The notes under the pieces were generated by a model, which ran no database searches, was not told where the DNA came from, and saw only the letters and a list, made by a program, of their open reading frames with translations. From Collybia mongolica (lineage: Eukaryota > Basidiomycota > Agaricomycetes > Agaricales > Clitocybaceae): a stretch of DNA of 64,000 bases. How positions within the stretch are numbered: position 1 is the first letter of the stretch; each line of letters opens with the position of its first letter. The stretch covers positions 124,001-188,000 of the forward strand of contig JAAXNY010000014.1 in assembly GCA_013420905.1 (NCBI GenBank), read 5' to 3'. The position numbers and the translations under genes were made by a program. Shown in pieces: positions 30,962 to 41,556 of this stretch.

Positions 30962-33900
30962 TTAGAGGCAATGTAGCTTCTGATAGGATTGGAGTATCGT
31001 TTGAGCTCTTTTTAAATGATTTTCAGGTTCCCACGTGTTGTGTGTGGATGAGTAATCTTTCCATTTCACAAGGTATTGGAAGCCTCGGCCTTGTTGTCGG
31101 TGATTGATAATCCCTTCTACTTCGTACTCTTCTTCTTGATTCACAAGATCCGGTGGGGGTTCTAAGAAGTTGGGTCCGTGAGTATTGGTTTCTGTATATG
31201 GTGTAAGAAGAGATGCATGAAACACGGGGTGAATCTTCCATTGTGGTGGGAGTTTTAATTTATATGTTACTGGTCCAAGGACTTCTTGGATTTCGAAGGG
31301 TCCTTCTTGTTTCGGTGCTAATTTCTTTGAAGGATAGGGGATTCAAAGGTTAGTCCCTTCTAACCAAACATGTTCTCCTTGTTTGAATGGAGTGAAACCT
31401 CGTGTTGTCCTTTCTGCTACTTTTCTGGTTGCTAAATCATGTGCTGCCATAGCTTCTTCTCTTGCTCTATTGAGTTCAATCATTCATTGTTCCACACTCA
31501 GAACATTTGTCTTTTGGAACGCCAATGGAATTGCTTGTGGTTTATATCCCATCATTAAGAAGAATGGGGATCTTTTTGTCGTAGAATGGTTTCCCTGATT
31601 GTGTGCAAATTCTGCGATTGGATTAAGATCTTTCCATATTGCTGGGTTGTTTTGGCAGAACATGTGGAAATAAATTTCAAGTTCTTGGTTTAATTGTTCT
31701 GTTTCTCCATCTGTTTGTGGGTGATACGCCATGCTCATTATGAGTTTGATTCCAAGGAGCTTTCCTAGTTCTTTAAAGACTTTTGCCACAAATTGAGGGC
31801 CTCGATCTGATATAAAGGTGTCAGGTAATCCAAATCTTTTGTAGATGTGTTCTAGGTAAAGATTTGCTGTTCCTAGGGCATCAATCGTTTTGGTACAAGG
31901 GATAGAAATTACCCCCTTTGTAAGGCCATGGTCTACCATGACCATGAGGCTGTCTTTTCCATCATTTTCTGGAAGATCTGTGATGAAATTGGCTGTGACG
32001 AATGAGAAAGGATGTGGTTTTCCATTTGCTGCAATTGGTATTAATCCTGGTCTTGTTGGGTGTGTGTTAACTTTCATTTGTTGACATGTAGCGCAACTGT
32101 CAATGTATTTTTTGATAAACACTCCCATTCCTGGCCACCAATATTCTTGACTGATCAATTCTTGTGTTTTATAATGACCTGGGTGTCCTCCTGGTTTCGT
32201 GTTGTGATATATTTGCACTATTTCTCTTTGTAATTTTGCGTCTGGTCCCACATAACATCTGTTTTTGAAAAACAGAAGTCCATCTTCGAATTTCCAATCA
32301 GATAGGTTTGATTTGATTGGTGGTGTCCCTGTTTCTTTCAATGCTTCAATTGATTTTGCAAATAAATTGTCTTCTTCAATTGATTTCTTCAGGTCATCTT
32401 GTAAACCTATGTCGATCATTTTAATAAAGATGTCATCTGGTAAAAGAATCCGATCTTCATTGTCTGTATCTTCTGTGTTAACATAATCTGATCTTCTTGA
32501 TAAAGCGTCAGATTGTATCATTCGTGTTCCAGGAGTGTGTATGAGTTTGAGATCAAATTGTGATAGGAATAGACTCCATCCTGCTTGTTGTTGGTTTAAT
32601 TTTTGTGCTGTTTGGAAGTACATTAAATTTTTGTGATCTGACAGAATTACTGTCGGAAATTGTGATCCTTCAAGATAGTGTCTCCATGTCTTTAAGGCTC
32701 GGATGATCCCTAGTGCTTCTCTGTCATAGATTTTGTAATTCCTTTTGGTTTCTGTGAATGAATGTGAGATATATCCACATGGGTGCCATTCTCCATTATT
32801 ATTTTGTTGTCATAGTACTGCACCTGTAGCCCATTTTGAAGCATCTGATTTGATGTGAAATGGTTTGGTTTTATCTGGCATCATGAGAACGGGTGATTTT
32901 AGGAATTTCTGTTTCAATCCGTCGAATGCTTCCTGACATTCTTGAGTCCATTTCCATTTGATGTCTTTTCTTGTCAGATTTGTTAATGGTCTGCTAAGTT
33001 TGGCGTAGTGTCCAATGAATTTTTGGTAAAAGTTTGCAAATCCAAGGAATGATCGGACTTGTTTCACTGTTGTTGGTGCTGGCCAATCTGCAATTCCTGC
33101 TAATTTTGTTGGTTCCATATCTATTTCATTTTCTCTGATAACCAATCCGAGGTATTCAAGTTCTGTGGCTTCAAATACGCATTTGTCCAGATCTAGGTAT
33201 AAGTTGTTTTCCTTTAATTTATCCAGGACTTTCATGGTCTTTCTTCGTAGATCATCAATGTTGTTGGAGGAAATTAAAATGTCATCCATGTAGATCAGGA
33301 TCCATCCTTCATCAATTTCTATTGCATAGATATTGTTCATCATGTTCTGGAATGTCGCCGGTGAATTGCATAAGCCGAAAAACATAACAAGAGGTTCAAA
33401 TAATCCTCTGTTAGTTTTGAATGCTGCCTTCCATTCATCACCTTCTTTGATCCGGACATTGTTGTATCCCCATCGTAAGTCCAGTTTTGTGAAATATTTG
33501 GCCCCTTTCAGTTTGTCAAGAAGTTCCCCTACAAGTGGTAAAGGGTATGCATTCTTTATTGTTCCTTCATTTAATCTTCTGTAATCCTGAGTTGGCCAAA
33601 GTTTTGCTGAGTCCTTTTTTGATACAAAGAAAAAGGGTGATGCTTGTGGAGATTTCAATGGTCGGATATATCCTTTTCGTAGATTTTTGTCAATGAATTC
33701 ATCCAATTTTCCTTGTTCTGCTGGACTAATGGGATAGATCTTACAGTCTTTCGGAATAAAGTCTGGCTTTAGATCTATTGCATGGTCCCATGATCGTTGT
33801 GTTGGCATTCTTTCCGAATTTGTTACGTCAAATAATGATGCATATTTCTGGTAAAATTCTGGTAGCGTCTTCTTCGGCTTTTGATCTTCAATGTCTGCCT

Positions 33901-33977
33901 TGTGTTCCAGTTCTTGTGATATCGATGTTTTTGCATTTATCCAAATGGATTCTTCTTCATTGTCTTCTGGATGGATG
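30962..33977 (-). pseudogene. Pol of the split gypsy element: RT, RNase H, integrase, chromodomain (decayed)
   Basis: RT (33977 to about 32810) has [12 protein letters not shown] and the catalytic YMDDILISS intact. RNase H is broken near 32810-32623. Integrase (32600-31484) has the HHCC finger (HNTKPGGHPGHYK ... CATCQQ) and SDRGPQFV, but the first catalytic Asp is replaced: TANFITDLP instead of a VDFI-type motif, a G-to-A change. A chromodomain (YLVKWKDYSSTHNTWEPENH) ends at 30962. Several stops interrupt the chain. At 33977 the chain starts mid-protein ([11 protein letters not shown]). The preceding part ends LLRT at 42218 on the other strand, and the two join in frame at a shared TA. Confidence 0.88.
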
Positions 33978-33979
33978 TA

Positions 33980-34190
33980 CAGTGGCTCAAAAAACTGCCC
34001 CAATGTTTGTACATTTTTGAAAGATCAATATGGTATGAAGTGCTGACATAAGCAGGGGACCTGGGGTAATTATGTAAGATACTATGACATCGTGGCTTTC
34101 CAATGGACCCTGGATCATGTGATTTGGATCAATATCCATTAAGCTATAAGCCAAACAAAATGGCTACTCATTGGGGCAGTTTTTTGACCC
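33980..34190 (+). repeat. Element C left TIR
   Basis: The outer motif at 33984-34005 (GCTCAAAAAACTGCCCCAAT core) and the inner copy at 34169-34190 are in opposite orientation. Confidence 0.85.
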
Positions 34191-34340
34191 TTATCTTATT
34201 TTCCATTATTCTGGCATTTATGATCCAATGCAAGAACATTATGGACTGTGGGAAGAATAAACAATGTCATGTGACTTTATTTGTATCAATTTGACATGTT
34301 GGAATTGGTTCAATCATCTTCTTGACCTCTTACCACCATC

Positions 34341-35360
34341 ATGAAAGCCATTTCTACTGCTCAGCACAATACTGTTGTTTCTCTCCTCAATGAGGGCTAT
34401 TCTCAGCATCAAATCAAGGAGAAAACTGGTCTAGGGAAGGGTACCATCAGTAGGATCAGCAAAGATGTGGATGGAAACAAAGAAAACAACCTTGGTGGCC
34501 GCCCCTCCAAGCTGTCTGTTCGTGACAAACAGTCAATTATTTGTCAAATCAAGTCAGGGAAGCTTGATAATGCAGTTCAGGCTACCCAATTCATCAATGG
34601 CATCATCCCCAATCCTGTCACACCCCAGACAGTCAGAAATGCACTCAAGGAAAATCAATTTTATGCTGCTACAAAGAGGAAAGCTCCTCTTCTCAAACGA
34701 GCCCATCGCATCCGGCGTCTCCAGTTTGCAAAATATCATGAAAGCTGGACTGTGGAGGACTGGAAAAGGGTTCTATGGACAGATGAGACCAAAATCAATA
34801 GGATTGGGTCAGATGGAAAGGTTTATGTCTGGAAACAAAGGGGAGAACCACCATCTGATAGAACAACATCACCTACTGTCAAACATGGAGGAGGAGGAAA
34901 CCTCATGGTATGGGGTTGTATGGGGTGGAATGGAGTGGGAAAGCTCATAGAGGTGCAGGGGAACATGGACAAGGTTCAATACTGTGAAATTTTGGAGAGT
35001 GGAGTTCAGGAAAGTTTTGAGAAGTTGGAAATGGTGGATGGCGAGCGCTACTTTCAGCAAGATAACGACCCCAAACACACATCTGGACTGGCCACACAGT
35101 GGTTTGAAGACAACAACATTCAAGTCCTTGGCTGGCCTGCCCAATCCCCTGACATGAATCCAATAGAACACCTTTGGGAACATCTCAAGCGCCGTCTTAA
35201 AGAATATCCGACACCACCCAAAGGAGTACATGAGTTGTGGGATAGATTGGCTGAAGAGTGGGGTGAAATTCCACCAGAGGTATGCCAAAACCTGATAGAA
35301 AGTATGCCCAGGCGGATACAAGCAGTTATAAAGGCAAAAGGTGGTCATACAAAGTATTAG
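34341..35360 (+). CDS. Tc1/mariner transposase (element C)
   Basis: A 339-aa transposase starting MKAISTAQHNTVVSLL. The N-terminal HTH region (QHQIKEKTGLGKGTISRI, about residues 20-45, then a second HTH to about 115) binds the TIRs. A GGRPSKLS hook-like linker lies between. The DDE core carries LWTDETKINRIG, FQQDNDPKHT and SPDMNPIEHLW, with 34 residues between the last two acids (DD34E). The frame is intact and of normal length. The split copy at 22233-21350/1015-880 is almost the same protein, so the family was active recently. It presumably mobilised the copy whose excision footprint is at 42219-42225. Confidence 0.94.
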   Translation: MKAISTAQHNTVVSLLNEGYSQHQIKEKTGLGKGTISRISKDVDGNKENNLGGRPSKLSVRDKQSIICQIKSGKLDNAVQATQFINGIIPNPVTPQTVRNALKENQFYAATKRKAPLLKRAHRIRRLQFAKYHESWTVEDWKRVLWTDETKINRIGSDGKVYVWKQRGEPPSDRTTSPTVKHGGGGNLMVWGCMGWNGVGKLIEVQGNMDKVQYCEILESGVQESFEKLEMVDGERYFQQDNDPKHTSGLATQWFEDNNIQVLGWPAQSPDMNPIEHLWEHLKRRLKEYPTPPKGVHELWDRLAEEWGEIPPEVCQNLIESMPRRIQAVIKAKGGHTKY

Positions 35361-35376
35361 ATAGAAAATTAATAGA

Positions 35377-35587
35377 GGGTCAAAAAACTGCCCCAATGAG
35401 TAATCATTTTGTTTGGCCTATAGCTTAATGGGTTTTGATCCAAATCACATGATCCAGGGTCCATTGGAAAGCCACGATGTCATAGTATCTTACATAATTA
35501 CCCCAGGTCCCCTGCTTATGTCAGCACTTCATACCATATTGATCTTTCAAAAATGTACAAACATTGGGGCAGTTTTTTGAGCCACTG
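35377..35587 (-). repeat. Element C right TIR
   Basis: The inner motif at 35377-35398 and outer motif at 35562-35583 are in opposite orientation, mirroring the left TIR. Confidence 0.85.
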
Positions 35588-35589
35588 TA

Positions 35590-35880
35590 CATCCCTGAAT
35601 TGAGGAGTACACTATAGCATCTTGCCAGCTCTTACAATAGGTGGTTACATTGCAGTCTGTGTCATTGAAGGATCCATTGATGGTGCAGAATTCTACTTGT
35701 CCTGCCTTGCATGAGCTTGTGAGGAATTGCAATTTCAATGTAGACAGCAACATGAAAGCTGCAAGATTTGGCTGACACCAGAATTTTCTCCTTCCTGGGT
35801 TGGCCATGAGGTTGTTTGACTGGAGCATGAACCTCATCATTGCTGGTGCAAGAACCTGCATAGGTGCATGGCTTCTTGTT
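35590..35880. other. Sequence between Tc1 element C and the hypothetical gene
   Basis: A minus-strand open frame (to 36011) continues through here into the TIR, but it has no recognisable domain. It may be the 3' part of the neighbouring hypothetical gene. Confidence 0.35.
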
Positions 35881-36489
35881 TTAATGTTCCCATGATTTCT
35901 CAAAGTGTTGCTTCCAATTGTGAGGTGGCTTGGATGATGGGGAGGAGTGGTTTTGGTGGGTGGAATCCAGCAACAGTCCACAACAAGCAGGTGGTGGAAG
36001 GAGTAGTTCATTGTGTGAGCTATTTGAGTCTGGGTGTTTGTGAGATTTGCACTTGGATGCAGTCCTCACACCTTGTTGCAAATGTGTTTCCAAAATATGC
36101 ATGAGCAACTCATGGTCAGATGACTCTAAATTCTGCTCTTGCTGTTTTGTTTTCTTAGCAGGTATGCAAATCTTGAGTTTGGCTTGGGTTGCTGCAGCAG
36201 GTTGAGCTTCTTCTGCAGACCTCTCAGTTATGTATAACTTTGCCAAAAATCATACACACTTACCCTTGATAATTGGATCCATCTGACTTTCTTCCTCTAC
36301 TTCCTGCTCATCCATGGTAGACCATACCCTAATGACCTCAGGGTCAGCACCTTTGTCACTGAGTTGTTCAGCATTGCTGGAGTAGGTCTCTGCCTGCAAA
36401 ATTGGCAGATTGTCAGAGTCTTCATCATTTTCAGCCAGATTTTCAGATAATGGATAGTCCAGCCCATTGTCCAACCCATAGTCAGACAT
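35881..36489 (-). CDS. Hypothetical two-exon protein (about 185 aa), probably interrupted gene
   Basis: Exon 1 (36489-36264) begins MSDYGLDNGLDYPLSE and is acidic. A 51-nt intron GTAAGT..CTGCAG (36263-36213) joins in frame to exon 2 (36212-35881), which reads EEAQPAAATQAKLKICIP and ends at a stop at 35881. A second intron starting GTGTGAGG near 36082 is possible, in which case the gene continued towards 35590. No family recognised. The gene lies directly beside the inversion breakpoint at 35590. In the inferred ancestral order its downstream sequence is now at 42226 onwards. A low CpG level suggests it may be a decayed transposon gene rather than a host gene. Confidence 0.4.
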
Positions 36490-36682
36490 TCTAGAGTGCT
36501 GAAAGAGTATGGAGAGGCATGGGGCCTGTATTGAGGTAGTGTAGATATTGTTCTATTTTTTCTATTTGTTTTATTTAAAAATCACTCAAACACACATGGG
36601 ACAAGCTTTTCCAAAACACCTGTAATGATGGGCAACAAGAAGAACTTTGACTACAAAGTGCTAACAGCATTGTAGGGCCTGG

Positions 36683-38907
36683 TGATACAGCCCAAAATTG
36701 TTTGCACTTGTAAAGTCAACAAGTAAGGCTATTAGTATCATTTCTAAAAACTAAGTAAATGGTAATAAAGGATTAGAGTTAAGCTCCAAGATGGCTAATC
36801 AGAGTGAACTAGATCAATAACTGATACATCTATCAGTACAGAGGACTATGAGTATGGACTATTATTAGTTCTATTCACCATGCCCAGTTACAACCTCAGT
36901 ATCTTAATAATAAGTAACCATTGTAGTATAACATCATTGTTCTGGGAATCATCATTAATAGGAGAAGTAATTGTAAATTTCAGGACTTGCACAACCTGAG
37001 GCCAGAGTCTAGTCAGGAGTGCTTGGTGTTAACTACTGGAAAGATAGGACACTGTGAATGACAACTGGAATGATCAGTAAGGTAAAACCCCCTACCCTGA
37101 TACTAAAATACCTTGGTTGACAGTCAGGAGAAGTAAAAGACAGTGCCATGTGGTTTAGAAATAACTAAGTGTGCTGCCAAGTGCTGATAAGAGTTTAACC
37201 AGAACTCTTGATATTGGCCAAGTAATAAGTAACAACATAGTCAGCACATATGGCATGCAAGCCAAGTTGTAGAAGATGAGTCAGCAGTTTAAACACAAGC
37301 CCTTGGCATGCTGGGGGGTCTTGTTTCACATAAAATCACCATTCTTAAAAATATTAGTTAATCATAGTTTGTACACTATAAATAGAACCATAGAAAGGTA
37401 GCACAGAAGTAAGGAATCTTTCCCCCACTTCATACTACAATAGAATATACAAATCATATTTGTTGAAACACTATTGTGTGTGTGAACTAAGGATCAGATT
37501 GCTTCAATTGCAATGCTTCTTGATCTTTTACCACCACCATCCGACCGTGGGAATTTGTCCCTCCTGCACTAGGTTGTCCCTAAACTACCTAACACCTCAT
37601 CCCTAATCAACATTGCCTTTCATCAGACCACTCTTTTGGCCTGGGCCACTATCCTTTTACACCATATCCAAATTTTTATCAGAGCTGATCCTGACTATCT
37701 GCAGGGTCATCTCATCTTGCCTGTACTGGGGGCTTCACTAATCCATTCACATCCACCTTATCAGCTACCAGGCCACATGAGGACACCACAACTCTTGTAC
37801 TCTGCTTTGCGCGGATCCTTAGGGAGCGTCACTGCCAACATTTTTGACGACTTATTCGTACTCACTTAACCACTACACCCAAACACAAAAGGAGGAAGGG
37901 GTCTGGCCCCTGATCAGCTACTGTCCCTGCACAGAGCACACCTCTGGGAGAATGCCAGTTTATCGTCCAATGGTGGGATTTAGTGGCCTCATTTTTGAGG
38001 GGAGTCATTGCTTTGTGAGAGTGGTGTGGAACAGGGGGGCAAGTAATAGGGGGACTCAGGAGAGGGGGAGCAGGTTTGAGGTATGGGTTGTTCATTTAAA
38101 TTGGACATTTATCTTTGACACTGGGGGGGAGTAATGGATTTCCAGGGTGACCTGAAAATACCAGGGGGGGAGTGGAACGGGGTACCAATGTGAAGGGAGG
38201 GGACCATGCCCTGACAAGCAAAGGCAAACCTTTAAGGCATTGGGAGGTTCAGACATGGTACAGTACAATACCGTTGGACTGCAGGTATCCTCAGTCTAGA
38301 CCCGTAATATGACCTGGAGAGCAACTTAGAGTACAGCTCCACCCTGATGGCCCATTACAGATTACTTAGTGGTAATAGGTGTTTATGCCCGCATGTAGCT
38401 GGGTCAAACCCACATGCACTTAATATTATTATATGAACCAAAAAAAAAAAAAAAAAAAAAAAATTTGCTTCAATTGCCTTGATTGGAATTGTCTCAAAGC
38501 ACTTGGCTCAGAGATCACAGAATTGAAGAGTCCAGTTCACTTGGAACTTAGTACTTGTATTTGTCCATTGGAACTATTAGGCACTTGGCCTTTGGTACAC
38601 TTGGTACCTCTGTTAAAGTCACTTGGACTCATTGATCTGCTTGGGATTGTTAATAATTGAACATACACTTGGTACTCAGTCAATTGAATTGAAAGCTATT
38701 ATAAAAATATACTTAAGGTCTAAACACTTGTGTTAAAGCCTTGTTAAAATTGAATCAGTTAAGAGATCCTTGAAAAGTCTTTGTCTAGTACTATTGAAAA
38801 CTTGGTGCTTTTACGCACTTGAACCCAAACTCAAATCAGGTGATTCCTACTGTTTGTGTGTTGATTGTGAGATTTGGTGTGTGTGTGTGTGTAAGAGATT
38901 ACATTTC
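36683..38907 (+). repeat. Decayed LTR of the 14.2-kb family, split by SINE-like copy 2
   Basis: Begins TGATACAGCCCAAAATTG at 36683 and follows the 1216-bp LTR to ACATTTC at 38907; the last ~40 bp are missing. SINE-like copy 2 is inserted at 37512. Differences from the intact LTR are dominated by loss of CpG (GGCGCGCGCGCC reads GGCATGCAAGCC), with small indels. It ends at the poly(T) of a LINE tail. Confidence 0.85.
37512..38464 (+). mobile_element. SINE-like retroposon, copy 2 (953 bp)
   Basis: Flanked by a 13-bp duplication TTGCTTCAATTGC (37499-37511 and 38465-38477). It ends in about 24 A. It begins AATGCTTCTTGATC, the same 5' position as the other copies, so it is full-length. It is inserted in a decayed LTR of the 14-kb family. 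Confidence 0.88.
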
Positions 38908-39246
38908 TTTTTTTTTTTTTGTTCAACATTTTATATACCAACTGTACCTAATACATGTGCTGGTCACTACAAGTAGTAATTGGGGGAATGGGGAGGAGGG
39001 CAGAAGATAAAGCGCCATGGAGCTGGGATGCTCGCCCAACCAGGGTCGAACTAGCGAATGGAGCCGGAGCTCATTGTACACAGGCCAGAAGGGCCAATCT
39101 ATGCAAGGGGGTAGGCCCCCCACTGCAGTGCTCTGCAGCGGGTGGTGGCTTTGAGTCCACCAATTATCCAGGTTCGCATGTTTGGGCAGGGAGCACCCTA
39201 TAGCTGTCACTTAGAACGCTGAGTACTGCCCCTAGCCTGTTTAGGA
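38908..39246 (-). other. LINE 3' untranslated region and poly(A) tail
   Basis: The run of T at 38908-38918 on the plus strand is the poly(A) tail of the minus-strand LINE. About 330 bp of non-coding 3' region separate it from the ORF2 stop at 39249-39247. Confidence 0.7.
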
Positions 39247-39864
39247 CTAGGGAACATCAAACGCGAAAGTGCTCTCGTTCTCTGAGAGGAAGTCAACCAG
39301 CCACACATAGCGCAGCTGACGGCTGGGCTTGTCTTCCCATCCGTGTCGTGGACAGTCATATAGGATGTGTTGTACGGTTTCCAGGGGAGCACCGCACCTA
39401 CAGGAGACAGATTCCTCCTTGAAGAATCGGGATCAGAACGCCCCAATTGGAGCGTGTCCAGTGATGCATTGCACCACACAGGCAGTCAAAGCATGGCTGT
39501 GACCGGTCTTGCACATCCACGGCCCATTGTTTACGTGGGTCAGGGTGAGCGGGGTGTCCTTTTTCGCATAGAGCATCAGGAAATTGGAGCCAATATACTT
39601 CTTGGACTGGAAGAGAGACTTCCAGCCGTCAAGCATGCGTGTGACCACTTCACGTCATGCAAAGTCAGCAGATATAACTGGCACTCCACCTGCCTCAACA
39701 CAAGTCAAGATGGCACTGATGTGAGCCAGTTGGTGGTCTTCAATCTCCACTCCATTTGTAATGTGGTGGAGGTGTATCTTGTGGATGGCGTGGAGCTGCA
39801 GCCAAGGCAGCAGCACATTGCACACTTTGAGGGCGGACACTTGACCTGAGTGGTGAGACGCTTC
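39247..39864 (-). pseudogene. LINE ORF2 C-terminus: end of RNase H and CCHC-type zinc motif
   Basis: The minus-strand reading from 39864 gives SHHSGQVSALKVC, then the end of RNase H and a C-terminal CRCGAPLETVQHILYDC motif, ending in ESTFAFDVP and stop. Stops near 39658 and 39442 mark decay. It is the continuation of the LINE fragment at 27815-29389, separated by the gypsy insertion and then flipped by the inversion. Confidence 0.8.
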
Positions 39865-40339
39865 TGTTACAAATTCCCTACTCACGTGCCCTTATCATTT
39901 CTTTTTCTTACACACTACTGATTACTGGATACTTATCAACTCTTATCTCTCAAGACCCATATATGCATTCCTTTTCTCATGCTTATTCATCTTTTGTATT
40001 ATGCTTACTCATTCTCACTTTAGCTTACTCATTCTCTTTATCTATAACAAATAGCATAAACCACGCTTATCGGACCTTTACATATATATAGGGATATTTT
40101 AGCTTAGTTAGTTCTTTAGCTTGACCTAGCTGAATACACCTTATTCATCTACTCTGATCTCTTGATGCAAACTCAATCCTACTTGCCTTACAAAGGGAGT
40201 AGTGTATCTTTGATTCAACAATCTGACTTTAGCCCTATTGAGGGAGTCATTGGACATTAGACTTATGGAGTCAACGGTCTATAGTGAACAAACGATAAAC
40301 CAGATTGATCTAAAGGATAAGGCCTAAACAGCCATAACA
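39865..40339 (+). repeat. 5' LTR of the split gypsy element (475 bp)
   Basis: Begins TGTTACAAATTCCC and ends CAGCCATAACA. The length matches 29390-29864. It includes TATATATA (about 40083-40090) and the predicted transcript start at 40118. Confidence 0.9.
40083..40127 (+). promoter_or_regulatory. LTR promoter and predicted transcript start of the split gypsy element
   Basis: A TATATATA box precedes, by about 35 nt, AGCTTGACCT (40118-40127). This decamer is exactly complementary to the primer site at 40342-40351, so it is the likely 5' end of the transcript. Confidence 0.6.
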
Positions 40340-40341
40340 AA

Positions 40342-40351
40342 AGGTCAAGCT
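40342..40351 (+). other. Self-priming primer binding site of the split gypsy element
   Basis: AGGTCAAGCT starts 2 nt after the LTR, the same offset as in gypsy-1. It is the complement of LTR positions 40118-40127. Confidence 0.7.
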
Positions 40352-40398
40352 GATCAGAATTGTCAACCTATTAAGGTTCAGATGCAACGGCACCATGA

Positions 40399-41556
40399 TA
40401 CAGATTGAAGCCTGCAAGCAGCAGTGAAAGCAGTAGAAGCAGCAGTAGGCAAAGCGCCTTCAGCAACAAAGGCTTTCAAGATGCAGAAGAACAACCAAGA
40501 CTCTCAGTAGTCACACAACCAATAGAAACACCCACAACGCCGAAACCAAAGGCAGAAAATTCCAAAGGAAAGAAACCAGAAAAACCACAGAAACCCGAAT
40601 CACCAGACTCCCCAATACCACCTGACTCTGATGTAGAAATGGCAGACGAACAAAAACCCACTGAGAACAAACTCAGTTCACCAAACATTTTTGATGGAAA
40701 CCAAAGAATGACAAAGGACTTTGTCCTTGACTGCAAAATGTACTTGCAAGCAAATGATAGAATCTATGACACGGAATGGAAAAAGATCCTTTACATGCTC
40801 TCATACATGAAAGGAGGAACAGCAGGACCATGGAAGAAGTCCTGGTATGGAGAAAACAGTAACCACCCAGGAACCTTTACAGATTTTATAACAACAGTTG
40901 AAGAAGCATTCTCTACACCAGATGAAGCAGGAGATGCCAGACAAACCCTGAAAACACTGCGCATGACAGGAAATATGACAGCAGATGACTACATTGCGGA
41001 ATTCAAATCAGCTGCATCAGAAAGTCAGATCACTGAAAGTGAAGCACTTGTCAAGTATTTCATGGAAGGAATACCCCCTTCCTTGATGCAGAAAATTTTG
41101 ACAATGGATAACCCACCTACCACCATCAAGGGTTGGTATCAGAAGGCATCCATATTCAACACCCAGTACAGATGTGCAAAATCAATTGTAGCATGAATTA
41201 AAGGAAACACAGGAAAGCCAACAGGAGGAAACAATGGGAAAAAATATAATTTCCAACAAAACAACCCCAAATATGTCCTGAACAAAGATCCAAATGTGAT
41301 GGACATAGATTGATTGACCATTCAAGAAAGAGATGAACATATGAAATGAGGACTATGCTTCGAATGCCATAAGTTTGGACATCGAGCATCTGATCACAAA
41401 GCAGGAGGTTCAATTCCTCAAACTCCATGAAAAGAAGAACCAAAATTACCAATGAAAGGCAAAGATGCCTATATGAAAATCCAATCTCTCATGGCAGAAT
41501 TAGATGAAGAAGAAAAAGAGATTGCCTTAAAGAATATGGAAGACAAGGGTTTTTAA
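40399..41556 (+). pseudogene. Gag of the split gypsy element (premature stops)
   Basis: The gag frame is open from 40399 without an early ATG (a TTG at 40405 sits at the start). An acidic Pro/Lys-rich N-terminus is followed by the capsid region (IFDGNQRMTKDFVLDCKMYL ... MTADDYIAEFKSAA) to a TGA at 41196. The same frame then continues through three more TGA stops to a zinc-knuckle remnant CFECHKFGHRASDH (last Cys lost, about 41360-41400) and ends TAA at 41554-41556. The TGA stops sit where Trp or Arg codons are expected (AWIKG, DIDWLT), typical of G-to-A or C-to-T decay. Confidence 0.85.
41547..41553 (+). promoter_or_regulatory. Predicted -1 frameshift site at the gag/protease junction of the split element
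   Basis: Codons AAG GGT TTT TAA give G GGT TTT abutting the gag stop. The -1 frame (GGG TTT TTA AAG AGG) is open into the protease region. Confidence 0.65.

Larger units (their letters stand above)
29390..33977 (-). mobile_element. Split Tf1-like gypsy element, 3' half
   Basis: The minus-strand order is RT, RNase H, integrase, chromodomain, degenerate extra ORF, polypurine tract and 3' LTR. It ends abruptly at the TA (33978-33979) occupied by Tc1 element C. Its missing 5' half lies at 39865-42218 in the opposite orientation (same 475-bp LTR, same insertion site in the LINE, continuous reading frame across the break). Confidence 0.88.
33980..35587 (+). mobile_element. Tc1/mariner element C (family 1), full-length
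   Basis: A 1608-bp element starting CAGTGGCTC and ending GAGCCACTG, flanked by TA (33978-33979, 35588-35589). It has 211-bp TIRs (33980-34190, 35377-35587) and an intact transposase. Its left flank is the RT of a gypsy element, but its right flank is unrelated sequence. So the element sits on a rearrangement breakpoint rather than in a simple target. Both flanks read CATCC outward from the TA. Confidence 0.92.

Noticed and set aside
32810..34003. Apparent start MGQFFEPL of the split element's RT frame
   Set aside because: These residues are read from the Tc1 TIR, not from a real gene start. The gypsy protein begins mid-chain at the TA.
38955..39203. Possible tRNA-like sequence in the LINE 3' region (GGTCGAAC box near 39044)
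   Set aside because: No cloverleaf could be formed by eye; it lies inside the LINE tail.
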